Assembly: GCF_019331715.1 (NCBI RefSeq)
Contig: NZ_JAHBBG010000003.1
Location: 248,001-312,000, forward strand
Reading direction: 5' to 3'
DNA from: Bifidobacterium simiiventris
Lineage (GTDB): Bacteria > Actinomycetota > Actinomycetes > Actinomycetales > Bifidobacteriaceae
DNA length: 64,000 nucleotides
The first letter of the stretch is position 1. Each line of letters starts with the position of its first letter. The notes below the pieces were generated by a model. That model had not been told where the DNA came from, made no database searches, and saw nothing but the letters and a program-made list of their open reading frames with translations. The position numbers and the translations under genes were made by a program. Below, one piece after another: positions 9,254 to 16,991 of this stretch.

Positions 9254-9297
9254 TGCTGAAATGGCCGTTATCGGGGCCGATAACGGCCATTTCAGCA
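9254..9297. repeat. Perfect 20-bp inverted repeat before truA
   Basis: A 20-base left arm (9254-9273, TGCTGAAATGGCCGTTATCG) and its exact reverse complement (9278-9297) surround a four-base GGGC loop. No T-run follows. It ends 15 bases before the truA ATG and could act as a bidirectional terminator or fold the truA leader. Confidence 0.85.
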
Positions 9298-9312
9298 TTA
9301 TGATGGTGCCTC

Positions 9313-10230
9313 ATGAGATTGCGCATCGACTTGGCATATGACGGCGGCGGCTTCTACGGATGGGCGAAGCAGCCCACCCTACGCACCGTGCAGGGCGAGA
9401 TCGAAGCCGCGCTGCACAAGATCCTGCGCGTGCCGACCGATCCCGCATCGCCCGAATCACAGGCCGAACCGCTGCGCCTGGTCGTCGCCGGTCGCACCGA
9501 CACCGGCGTCCACGCCAGCCATCAGGTCTGCCACGTCGACATCTCCCCGAGCATTCTCGCCCGCGCGGTCGGTCACATGGGCGTGCCGCCGACCGTCGCG
9601 CTGACCCGACGCATGCAGCGCATCCTGCCGCCCGACATCACGATCCGCGACATCACGCCCGCGCCGGACGGATTCGACGCCCGCTTCTCCGCACTCGAAC
9701 GCACCTACGTCTACCGAATCGCCGACCGCGCGTCCGAAGTCGACCCGCGCACGCGCGGCTTCGTGCTGCACATTGACGACGATCTTGACATCGCCGCGAT
9801 GAACGAGGCGGCCGCGATGACGATCGGCCTGCATGATTTCGGTTCGTTCGCGACGCCCAACCCGGGCGGTACGACGATCCGCGAGGTCAAGACCGCGTAC
9901 TGGCGGCGGATTCCGGCCCGTCCGCTGATCGACGCGGCGATGGGGGAACGGTACCGTACTCCGGCAGTCGAGTCCGGACTGCTGTGTTTCACGATCGTGG
10001 CCGATGCGTTTGCCCGCAACATGGTGCGATCACTGGTGAACGGCTGCGTGCAGGTCGGTATCGGCAAACGTTCGCTGGACTGGTTCGCCGGCAAGATGGC
10101 GACGCCCTTGCGCGAAGGCTCGACCGGCCCGATCGCCCCGCAGGGCCTTACGCTCGAGCACATCCAGTACCCGCCCGACGACCAGCTCGCGTCCCGCGCC
10201 GAAGCCATCCGCGCCAAGCGCACGCTGTAG
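9313..10230 (+). CDS. truA: tRNA pseudouridine(38-40) synthase TruA
   Basis: Isomerises uridines 38-40 in the anticodon arm of tRNAs. It has 305 residues, starting MRLRIDLAYDGGGFYGWAKQ. The catalytic aspartate lies in GRTDTGVHASHQ, and DFGSFATPNP plus FARNMVRSLVNGC are family blocks. A short insertion, PASPESQAEPLR, lies just before the catalytic motif. truA following rplQ is a common arrangement. Confidence 0.96.
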   Translation: MRLRIDLAYDGGGFYGWAKQPTLRTVQGEIEAALHKILRVPTDPASPESQAEPLRLVVAGRTDTGVHASHQVCHVDISPSILARAVGHMGVPPTVALTRRMQRILPPDITIRDITPAPDGFDARFSALERTYVYRIADRASEVDPRTRGFVLHIDDDLDIAAMNEAAAMTIGLHDFGSFATPNPGGTTIREVKTAYWRRIPARPLIDAAMGERYRTPAVESGLLCFTIVADAFARNMVRSLVNGCVQVGIGKRSLDWFAGKMATPLREGSTGPIAPQGLTLEHIQYPPDDQLASRAEAIRAKRTL

Positions 10231-10436
10231 CACGCCCGTAACACATTCGCCCCCGTCCGGTAACCGCGTGCGACTAGCGTAACGCGTATTCATGGCGATG
10301 GCCGCGGCGTAAGCGTGCGCTTGCACGAGCGAGCCGGCAGACCAATCGCCGCCCGCGAAACCGTACATGCGGCACATGCCACCGTGCCCGCGTGACGGTC
10401 GTGGCAACGAACGGACGGACGAAGGCGAGGAGCGAA

Positions 10437-12629
10437 ATGGCTGCATCGGCGATCAATCTGGCAGGCGAACTGGTCAACCGCCGCGAGGCGATCAACCGCG
10501 AGCTGAGCCGCAACGGCGTGCGGTTCGGCGTGTACAAGAACGGCGAGTACCACGACCGACTGTTCCCGTACGACCCGATCCCGCGCATCATCGAATCCGA
10601 TGAATTCGACCAGCTCGAAGCAGGCTTGAAGCAGCGCGTCAACGCGCTCAACGCGTACCTCAAGGACATCTACTCCGACAAGCGCATCATCCACGACGGC
10701 ATCATCCCCGAGGAATACGTGTACACGTCGGCCGGCTACTTCCCGCAGGTCAACGGCGTCACCCCTCCCGGCGGCATCTTCGCGCACATCGCCGGCGAGG
10801 ACCTCGTGCAGGGCGAGGACGGCCGCTGGTGGGTGCTCGAAGACAACCTTCGCATCCCGTCCGGCGCCAGCTACCCGCTGTTCGCGCGCGACATCGAACG
10901 CCGCACGAACCCGAAGCTGTTCTGCGAGGTGCATGTGCGCGACAACCGCGACTATCCGCGCCTGCTGCGCAAGGCGATGGACTTCGTCTCGACCGAGGGC
11001 ATTGCCGTGGTGCTGACTCCCGGCCGTTACAATTCCGCGTTCTTCGAGCACGCGTACCTCGCCGAGAAGACCGGCGCGGCTTTGGCGTTCCCGGAAGACC
11101 TCGAAGTGGTCGACAACAAGCTGTTCTTCCTTGACTACGCCGGCAACCGGCATCGCGTGGGCGCGGTGTACCGCCGCCTGTCGGACGAGTATCTGGATCC
11201 GTTCGCGTTCAACCCGGATTCGGTGATCGGCGTGCCCGGACTGCTCTCGGCGTACCGTTCCGGCAACGTTGCGATCATCAACGCGCCCGGCAACGGTGCA
11301 GCCGACGACAAGGCTATCTACTATTTCGTGCCGCAGATGATCAAGTACTATCTGGGCGAGGAGCCGATCCTGCACAATGCGCCGACGTATATGCCGATGT
11401 TTGACAAGGATCGCAAGGAGGTGCTCGACCGGATCGGCGAGCTGGTGATCAAGGACGTGGCCGAGGCCGGCGGTTACGGTGTCGTGTTCGGCTCGTCGCT
11501 CGACGCCGCAGCGCGTGAGGAACTGGCCGACCGGATCAAGGCCGAGCCGCGCCGGTTCATCGCGCAGGAGGTCATCCAGTTCCGCGACATCGACGTGATC
11601 GACCCGGAAACCGGCGAGGCGAGCCCGCGCAAGGCCGATCTGCGCGCGTTCGTCGTGACCGGGCAGAACACGCACGTGTGGTATTCCGGTCTGACCCGCT
11701 ACTCGTCGGTGCCCGGCCAGATGATCGTCAACTCGTCGCAGGGCGGCGGCTTCAAGGACACTTGGGTGCTCGCGCCGGAGCACGGCACCGAATCGCACGA
11801 GCGTGCACAGCAGCGCAGCGAATCGGTCGCCTCCGTGAACCTGATCCCGCACTCGCGCAAGCATACGTTGTCACTGGTCACCGCGTCGAAGGCCGACAAC
11901 CTGTACTGGCTCGGCCGATACACCGAACGCGCGTTCACCACGCTCGTCCAGTTCTTCCCGTTCTACGACCGCGTGATGGACACCGACGTGGACGCGTTCC
12001 GCCCGTTCGCCCGTGCCCTCGACCTGCCCGAGGACTTCGCGGACTTCGACGGTTTCATCCACTCGTTCCTGTACGACGACACGAATCCCGATTCGGTGCG
12101 CAGCGCGATTGTCGCCGCGTTCCGCAATGCCGTTGTGCTGCGGCCGGAACTCACCTCGCGCCTGTTGCAGTACATCGAACTCGCCGTCACGAACATCACC
12201 GATGCGGCCGAACATTCGGCCAACGCGAGCGACATCTACAACCAGCGCGACATTGCCGACGATATGCTCGCGTTCTGGGGCGGCGTCGAGAACTCGACCG
12301 TTGACGTGACGTTGAAGGCGTTCATCTTCATCGGCAAGTACATCGAACGCATCGACCTGTACACGCGCTTCCGTCTGCCGGAGGACGAGCTCGACGCGCC
12401 GCTCGCCAAGCTCGAGACGTATTCGCGCGCGCTCGACGGCAAACCGCTGCCGTCGTGCTTCGTGTCCGGCATCAGCTGGCTGCTCGGCCAGCTGCCGGAC
12501 CGTGGCTACCCGGAGCTGACCAAACGGCTACAGGTGTTCCTCGACGACTTCAACAGCCGCGCGATCGCCGGCGACGTGAAGGACGCAAATTCGCTCAGCT
12601 CGATGAACATGGACGCCAAACGGCCGTGA
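10437..12629 (+). CDS. Circularly permuted ATP-grasp / alpha-E domain fusion
   Basis: Predicted to ligate an amino acid or amine to a carboxylate using ATP, but no substrate is known for this family. The ATG at 10437 behind GCGAGGAGCG gives 730 residues; an earlier in-frame ATG (10392) lacks a ribosome-binding site. Residues 1 to about 470 form the circularly permuted ATP-grasp domain (FGVYKNGEYHDRLFPYDPIP, WWVLEDNLRIPSGASYPLF, GGYGVVFGSSL, FVVTGQNTHVWYSGLTRYS). From about residue 490 the all-helical alpha-E domain follows (ADNLYWLGRYTERAFT). The next gene on the same strand encodes a transglutaminase-like protein, the usual partner. Confidence 0.88.
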   Translation: MAASAINLAGELVNRREAINRELSRNGVRFGVYKNGEYHDRLFPYDPIPRIIESDEFDQLEAGLKQRVNALNAYLKDIYSDKRIIHDGIIPEEYVYTSAGYFPQVNGVTPPGGIFAHIAGEDLVQGEDGRWWVLEDNLRIPSGASYPLFARDIERRTNPKLFCEVHVRDNRDYPRLLRKAMDFVSTEGIAVVLTPGRYNSAFFEHAYLAEKTGAALAFPEDLEVVDNKLFFLDYAGNRHRVGAVYRRLSDEYLDPFAFNPDSVIGVPGLLSAYRSGNVAIINAPGNGAADDKAIYYFVPQMIKYYLGEEPILHNAPTYMPMFDKDRKEVLDRIGELVIKDVAEAGGYGVVFGSSLDAAAREELADRIKAEPRRFIAQEVIQFRDIDVIDPETGEASPRKADLRAFVVTGQNTHVWYSGLTRYSSVPGQMIVNSSQGGGFKDTWVLAPEHGTESHERAQQRSESVASVNLIPHSRKHTLSLVTASKADNLYWLGRYTERAFTTLVQFFPFYDRVMDTDVDAFRPFARALDLPEDFADFDGFIHSFLYDDTNPDSVRSAIVAAFRNAVVLRPELTSRLLQYIELAVTNITDAAEHSANASDIYNQRDIADDMLAFWGGVENSTVDVTLKAFIFIGKYIERIDLYTRFRLPEDELDAPLAKLETYSRALDGKPLPSCFVSGISWLLGQLPDRGYPELTKRLQVFLDDFNSRAIAGDVKDANSLSSMNMDAKRP

Positions 12630-12739
12630 ATATGGCCGTGAGCCCGGCCGTGGGCGCACGTGAAGCCGTGGCCGTCGTGTGCGGTACAGTGGATGTGCAA
12701 GCAGGTACGGGTCGCATCCACTAGAGGAGTCGTATTTTC

Positions 12740-13540
12740 ATGAAAAAACTGGTGTTCGACTATGAGATGAAGCTGTCGTTCAGCTCGCCGGTCACCGATC
12801 ATCGATTCCAGCTGCGTTGCGTGCCCGCGACCGGCCCGCGCCAGCAGGTCGTGGACGTGGAAGTGGACATCGAACCGCACGTCGATCTCGAAACGACGAT
12901 CGACTCGTTCGATTCGGTGGTCATGACCGGCTTCATCCCTGAGCCGCACACCATGTTCAACTACACGGTCAAGGGCATCGCGTTCGTCGACAACGCGCAT
13001 ATCAAGCCGGAGATCTACAAGCCGCTGTACCGGTTCAACTCGGCGCTGACGATTCCGGGGCCGTGTATCGAACGCATGATCGAGATGTGCAAGATTCGTC
13101 TGTCCGCGCTGCCGATCGACGCGACGCCGATCGACCAGGCGCGCGAGGTGATGGACGAGGTGTTCCACGCGTTCGTCTACACGCCCGCGTCCACGACGAT
13201 TCGCACGACGGCCGAGGAGGCGCTCGCCCAGCGCAAGGGCGTGTGCCAGGATTATGCGCATGTGATGCTGTCGGTGTGCCGCCATGTGGGGCTCACCGCG
13301 CGTTATATTGCCGGTCTGCTCGGCGGCGAGGGCGCGACGCACGCGTGGGTCGAGATCTATCACGACGGACGTTGGATCGGCTTGGACCCGACGCACAACC
13401 GCATGGTCGACGACAATTACATCACGATCGCGCACGGGCGCGACTACCGCGACTGCATGCTCGACATCGGCATCTTCTCCGGCTACGACGTCAAGCAGAG
13501 CCAGTGGGTGAACGCCTCCGTGCACGAGCAGCGGCTGTAG
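12740..13540 (+). CDS. Transglutaminase-like cysteine protease/peptidase
   Basis: Papain-like transglutaminase-core protein of 266 residues, predicted to cleave or form isopeptide bonds. The triad is visible: Cys in RKGVCQDYAH (about residue 169), His in THAWVEIY, and Asp in LDPTHN. The N-terminal 100 residues are a beta-rich region of the kind found in front of this domain in the ATP-grasp-linked subfamily. There is no signal peptide, so it should act in the cytoplasm. The ribosome-binding site is AGAGGAG; it lies 110 bases after the ATP-grasp gene and is probably co-transcribed with it. Confidence 0.88.
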   Translation: MKKLVFDYEMKLSFSSPVTDHRFQLRCVPATGPRQQVVDVEVDIEPHVDLETTIDSFDSVVMTGFIPEPHTMFNYTVKGIAFVDNAHIKPEIYKPLYRFNSALTIPGPCIERMIEMCKIRLSALPIDATPIDQAREVMDEVFHAFVYTPASTTIRTTAEEALAQRKGVCQDYAHVMLSVCRHVGLTARYIAGLLGGEGATHAWVEIYHDGRWIGLDPTHNRMVDDNYITIAHGRDYRDCMLDIGIFSGYDVKQSQWVNASVHEQRL

Positions 13541-13553
13541 GCGTTGATTACCT

Positions 13554-13600
13554 GGCCCCTCGGTTGAGAGGCTGCTAGCAAAGCTGACTGGGGGGTGCCA
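13554..13600. repeat. Family C palindromic repeat, copy 1
   Basis: GGCCCCTCGGTTGAGAGGCT is followed by GCTAGCAAAGCTGACTGGGG: a small hairpin (CCTC..GAGAGG) plus a second (CTAGC/AAGCTG) as in the copies at 16586, 16678 and 47644. It lies just after the transglutaminase stop. Confidence 0.7.
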
Positions 13601-13675
13601 CACTCAACGGCCACGAACGACCTAGTAACAGCCAGCACACTCGAAACATGCGCCACGCCGGGCGAGTCTGCCGAT

Positions 13676-13703
13676 TTGCCAAATCGCGATGTCGCCTTAT
13701 AAT
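13676..13703 (+). promoter_or_regulatory. Promoter of tRNA-Ser(CGA)
   Basis: A -35 TTGCCA (13676-13681) and a perfect -10 TATAAT (13698-13703) are separated by 16 bases. Transcription would begin near 13710, about 20 bases before the tRNA. Confidence 0.75.
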
Positions 13704-13730
13704 AGACAAGTTGCGTTTTACGTAGCGAAT

Positions 13731-13815
13731 GGATAAGTGTCCGAGCGGTCTAAGGAGCACGCCTCGAAAGCGTGTGAGGGTAACTCCTCCGCGAGTTCGA
13801 ATCTCGCCTTATCCG
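13731..13815 (+). tRNA. tRNA-Ser (anticodon CGA)
   Basis: The acceptor stem GGATAAG/CTTATCC closes an 85-base class II tRNA. The anticodon stem CACGC/GCGTG holds loop CTCGAAA, so the anticodon is CGA, reading UCG. A long variable arm (GAGGGTAACTCCTC) and a T-arm with GTTCGAATC are clear. CCA is not encoded. A promoter lies upstream and a terminator 5 bases downstream. Confidence 0.97.
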
Positions 13816-13820
13816 CCCCT

Positions 13821-13855
13821 AGGGTTTCAGGCTTCGCCTGAAACCCTTTTGTTTT
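13821..13855 (+). terminator. Terminator of tRNA-Ser(CGA)
   Basis: AGGGTTTCAGGC and GCCTGAAACCCT form a 12-pair stem around TTC, followed by TTTGTTTT. Confidence 0.9.
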
Positions 13856-14084
13856 CTGCAAAACCCTTGCTACATCTAGTGTTTTGCGTTTGATGGCATC
13901 AGCCGTAAAGTTACTTGAAGAATCTCGAAAGACCGTTTGTAACGGGGCGAAAAGCGGGGCGAAGCAGCCTCCCGAATCAGGCCTATAGGAACTTTCGTGG
14001 TGTCCGATTCCTCCTCGGCATCCGTCATCACCTCCTATGAAACGGGGCGAGATGGTTCGGGAGGCTGCTGACGCTCCGGTGATT

Positions 14085-14136
14085 CTCCCGGGCATACGGT
14101 CGGAAGCAGGCTTGGAACCGGGCGTATGCCCGGGAG
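14085..14136. repeat. Family B palindrome, copy 1
   Basis: CTCCCGGGCATACGGTC opens a unit whose right end CGTATGCCCGGGAG is the complement of the left end. About 25 bases between the arms differ among copies. Confidence 0.85.
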
Positions 14137-14158
14137 GAAGGGGCGGCGGCTGGCGTTG

Positions 14159-14210
14159 TTCCCGGGCATACGGCCGGTTCCGGCCGGTGAAACGGGCGTA
14201 TGCCCGGGAA
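14159..14210. repeat. Family B palindrome, copy 2
   Basis: TTCCCGGGCATACGGCCGG and CGTATGCCCGGGAA form the outer stem; the inner part contains a second short stem CCGGTTCCGGCCGG. Confidence 0.85.
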
Positions 14211-14230
14211 GGGACTGGCACTCCGGTGAT

Positions 14231-14284
14231 TCTCCCGGGCTTACGGTCGGTTTGGGGTGTGGAAACGGGCGTAAGCCCGGGAGA
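14231..14284. repeat. Family B palindrome, copy 3
   Basis: TCTCCCGGGCTTACGG pairs with CGTAAGCCCGGGAGA. The change of A to T in the left arm is matched by a T to A change in the right arm, so the stem has been kept by compensatory change. It ends two bases before the stop codon of the minus-strand lipoprotein gene and may terminate that transcript. Confidence 0.85.
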
Positions 14285-14285
14285 G

Positions 14286-15449
14286 TTATTCGGTGAAGAG
14301 GGCGTGGTCGAAGGAGGGGTAGCCGGCGGCAAGGGCCTGCGCGACGCGCGAGGCGATCAGGTCGGCGATGATTCGCATGGACGCGTCGTGGTCGGAATCC
14401 GCATCTGCCTCAGCGGCCGACTGCGGCCGTGCGGTTGGCCGGTTGCCTGTAGTCTGTGAGGTGTGTGGCTGCGCGACCGGTTGCGACTGTGTCGTTGGCT
14501 GGTTGCTGGCAGGGTGAGCCGATGATTGTCCGGTTCCGGATTGCGAGGTCGACTGCGCAATCGCGGTGAGTTCCTCGCGGGCGCAGTTGATTTCGACGAC
14601 CGCATACGTCGGTGCGGTCAGGCCGGTGGCCGGATCGGTGGTGGTGCCAACGTTCGCGATCAGCTGGCTGACGTCGTAGACCTTTTGCCGCGGGTCGGCG
14701 ATGGCCGAGGACTGTGCGGAGCCGTTCGACGATGACGTATCGGATTGCGTGTCGGATTGCGACGCGCCCGACCGTGCCAACGATATCAGTCGTTCCCCGG
14801 TCGTCTTGTGCGCGTCGGCCAACGCCAGCGTTGCCTCGGACGATCCCCGTGCGGCGAGCACCTCCGTGGCGAACCCGGCGCGGTCCTCGGCCAGTGCCAT
14901 CTTCGCCAGCACGCCCGAGGATACGTTCAAGTTGTCGATGCCGGCCAACGTTACTGCACGCAAGTCGGCAGTAACGTTGGCATCGCCGGAGGCCTTCGTT
15001 GCCGCGGTCCCGCTGCCGTTTGTACCGTATATATACACATCGTCGTCAAATCCGAGTCGCTGCGCGACCTGCCCGGCGATCCTGTCGTTCTGGGCCGAAC
15101 GGATCACGCCCTCGGCCATTCGGTTCGTGCATTCGGCCGCGACGTCGATCCACTGCGAACGTGCGTGATCGGCTGCGATATAGCGCAGCATCAGCGGCTG
15201 GCCGCCGTCGGATCGCGCGATGTCATGGTTGGCCGACGCGGCGTAGTACGAACGTTCGCAATTGCTCATCGACTGTTCCGATTCGGCCCGGCCGGCATAG
15301 CGCGGCGCGGTGCACCCGGCCAGCGAGATCAGCATCCCGGCCGATGCGAGCAGAGAAAGACACGCCGTGGCCGTGCGCTTCGGGCCGGCACTGGTACGGC
15401 CGCAACGGCCGGCAAGGCCCGGCATAATACGATCCCGACGTGTCTGCAT
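14286..15449 (-). CDS. Putative surface lipoprotein of unknown function
   Basis: A 387-residue protein. The N-terminus is Arg-rich, followed by a hydrophobic stretch and a lipobox LISLAGC, so Cys46 would be lipidated and the protein anchored outside the membrane. A shorter start at Met9 is possible. The body (about 47-260) has helical character with no domain that I recognise. From about 265 to 350 it is a Ser/Gln/Pro/Thr-rich linker, ending in a short conserved-looking helix. It is transcribed divergently from nusA and ends on a family B palindrome. Codon use resembles its neighbours. Confidence 0.7.
   Translation of the reverse strand: MQTRRDRIMPGLAGRCGRTSAGPKRTATACLSLLASAGMLISLAGCTAPRYAGRAESEQSMSNCERSYYAASANHDIARSDGGQPLMLRYIAADHARSQWIDVAAECTNRMAEGVIRSAQNDRIAGQVAQRLGFDDDVYIYGTNGSGTAATKASGDANVTADLRAVTLAGIDNLNVSSGVLAKMALAEDRAGFATEVLAARGSSEATLALADAHKTTGERLISLARSGASQSDTQSDTSSSNGSAQSSAIADPRQKVYDVSQLIANVGTTTDPATGLTAPTYAVVEINCAREELTAIAQSTSQSGTGQSSAHPASNQPTTQSQPVAQPHTSQTTGNRPTARPQSAAEADADSDHDASMRIIADLIASRVAQALAAGYPSFDHALFTE
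14944..14981. repeat. 13-bp perfect inverted repeat inside lipoprotein gene
   Basis: GCCAACGTTACTG (14944-14956) and CAGTAACGTTGGC (14969-14981) are exact complements with a 12-base loop, inside the coding sequence for NVTADLRAVTLAG. Confidence 0.75.
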
Positions 15450-15527
15450 AAGAACCTACACTAATAGTTGACTGTGACCGTAAGGGCCCTAGCGCTCGGA
15501 ATATAACTTCATAGGAGGTCTTGACCC

Positions 15528-16556
15528 ATGGAACTGGACCTGGCAGGAATCCATCAGCTTGCCGCTGGACAAGGCATTGACACCGAGGCGCTGGACGAGG
15601 CATTGGCCGAAGCCCTTCGTCTCGCCTACCTCAAGACGCCGCACGCCGCGAAGCATGCACGAGTGGAGCTCGACGCCCGCGCCGGCACCTTCACCGTGTG
15701 GGCGCAGGACGAAATCCCCGGCGAACCCACCGAAGACAACCCGCATCCGGCCCCGACGCTGGGCGAGGAGTACGACGACACCCCGCGCAACTTCGGCCGT
15801 CTGGCCGCCGCGACTGCGCGTCAGGTCATTACGCAGCTGTTCCGCAAGGCTGAGGACGACCGCATCTTCGGCGCGTTCTCCGGCCAGAAGGGCAAGCTTG
15901 TCACCGGCATCGTGCAGCAGGACGTCAAGGATCCGACCAACGTGCACATCGCGATCGGCGACGTGGAGGCGATCCTGCCCCGCCGCGAGCAGGTGCCGGG
16001 CGAGCGATACCGCCACGGCGAGCGTCTGCGCGTGTACGTGGTGAATGTGGCCCGTGGCTTGAAGGGCCCGGAGATCGTTGTGTCCCGTTCGCACCCGGAG
16101 CTGGTGCGCCAGCTGTTCGAGCGCGAGGTGCCGGAACTGGTCTCCGGCGCGGTGTCGATCATGGCGATCGCGCGCGAGGCCGGCGCCCGCACGAAGATCG
16201 CGGTGCGTGCCAACACCGAGGGCGTCAACCCGAAGGGCGCGCTGATCGGACCCGGTGGCGCGCGTGTGCGTGCGGTGATGGAGAACCTCGGACCCGAGAA
16301 GATCGATATCGTCGACTGGTCGTCCGATCCGGCGAAGTTTGTGGCGTCCGCACTGTCGCCGGCCGTGTGCACCGGCGTGCAGGTGATCAGCGAGAAGAAC
16401 AAGACCGCGATCGCGTTCATTCACGATGACCAGCTGTCGCTGGCGATCGGCAAGGAAGGCCAGAACGCGAGACTCGCGGCGAAGCTGACCGGCTGGAAGA
16501 TCGGCATCGAGTCCGCCGAGGCGCACGCGAAGAAGCAGGCCGAAGCGGGGGAGTGA
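15528..16556 (+). CDS. nusA: Transcription termination/antitermination factor NusA
   Basis: Binds RNA polymerase and nascent RNA to set pausing, termination and antitermination. Its 342 residues comprise the N-terminal polymerase-binding domain, an S1 domain (about 125-195, KGKLVTGIVQQDVKD), and two KH domains with GVNPKGALIGPGGARVRAV and LSLAIGKEGQNARLAAKLTGW. It lacks the acidic C-terminal repeats of E. coli NusA, which is normal for actinobacteria. An AGGAGG site precedes the ATG. rimP, usually just upstream, is replaced by an unrelated lipoprotein gene on the other strand. Confidence 0.97.
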   Translation: MELDLAGIHQLAAGQGIDTEALDEALAEALRLAYLKTPHAAKHARVELDARAGTFTVWAQDEIPGEPTEDNPHPAPTLGEEYDDTPRNFGRLAAATARQVITQLFRKAEDDRIFGAFSGQKGKLVTGIVQQDVKDPTNVHIAIGDVEAILPRREQVPGERYRHGERLRVYVVNVARGLKGPEIVVSRSHPELVRQLFEREVPELVSGAVSIMAIAREAGARTKIAVRANTEGVNPKGALIGPGGARVRAVMENLGPEKIDIVDWSSDPAKFVASALSPAVCTGVQVISEKNKTAIAFIHDDQLSLAIGKEGQNARLAAKLTGWKIGIESAEAHAKKQAEAGE

Positions 16557-16585
16557 TCTTCGCGATTTTGGTCTTGTTTTTTCTT

Positions 16586-16633
16586 GGCTCCCCTTGCTGG
16601 AGAGCTGTTAGCGAAGCTGGCTGAAGGGTAGCC
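16586..16633. repeat. Family C palindromic repeat, copy 2
   Basis: GGCTCCCCTTGCTGGAGAGC continues into TGTTAGCGAAGCTGGCTGAA. It has the same two-hairpin plan as the copies at 13554 and 47644. Confidence 0.7.
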
Positions 16634-16677
16634 AGCGGTTATGCCTTCGTGGCTTTCGGAGGTTGTACCCGTGTACG

Positions 16678-16721
16678 CTCCCCCAGTCAGCTATGCTGAC
16701 AGCCCCTTCAACCGAGGGGCC
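16678..16721. repeat. Family C palindromic repeat, copy 3 (inverted)
   Basis: CTCCCCCAGTCAGCTATGCT followed by GACAGCCCCTTCAACCGAGG is the reverse complement of the family C unit. Together with copy 2 it makes a 136-base inverted pair that could fold as one structure. Confidence 0.7.
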
Positions 16722-16991
16722 AAGGCGGCAGGAGCCGCGAATCGGGATGCACAAACTTCGGGCGTGTTGCGCAAGGCGCGCACATCCAATGGCACGAGTA
16801 TGCTTGTTTCGGAATCCGAGCATGGTCGCGCCGCGCGGTCATGCCTTGATGACGAAACACGAGGTAGCACGATCATGGTCGCACGATGAGACGTCGAATG
16901 ATGAAACGTCGCACGGACACACAATGTAGGCTCTCGATAAACCAACAGTGACCGCGTCATCATACGCGCGGTTTGGATAGGAGAAAATTTA

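Larger units (their letters stand above)
13856..14285. other. Non-coding region with family B palindrome array
   Basis: The first 200 bases (to about 14080) show no gene or clear structure. The rest carries three family B palindromes. Frames that cross the region on either strand translate the repeats and lack any family resemblance. Confidence 0.6.
16557..16991. other. Intergenic region nusA-infB
   Basis: These 435 bases carry no convincing gene. They contain a T-rich stretch just after nusA and two family C repeats in opposite orientation (16586-16633 and 16678-16721). The ylxR gene often found between nusA and infB is missing. The rest, 16722-16980, shows nothing recognisable apart from several ATGATG-like strings. 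Confidence 0.6.

Noticed and set aside
13718..14332. Minus-strand frame crossing tRNA-Ser and the family B array
   Set aside because: It overlaps a complete tRNA gene and consists partly of translated repeats.
16641..16929. Small plus-strand frames between nusA and infB as a ylxR gene
   Set aside because: No YlxR residues are present and the frames include a translated family C repeat.
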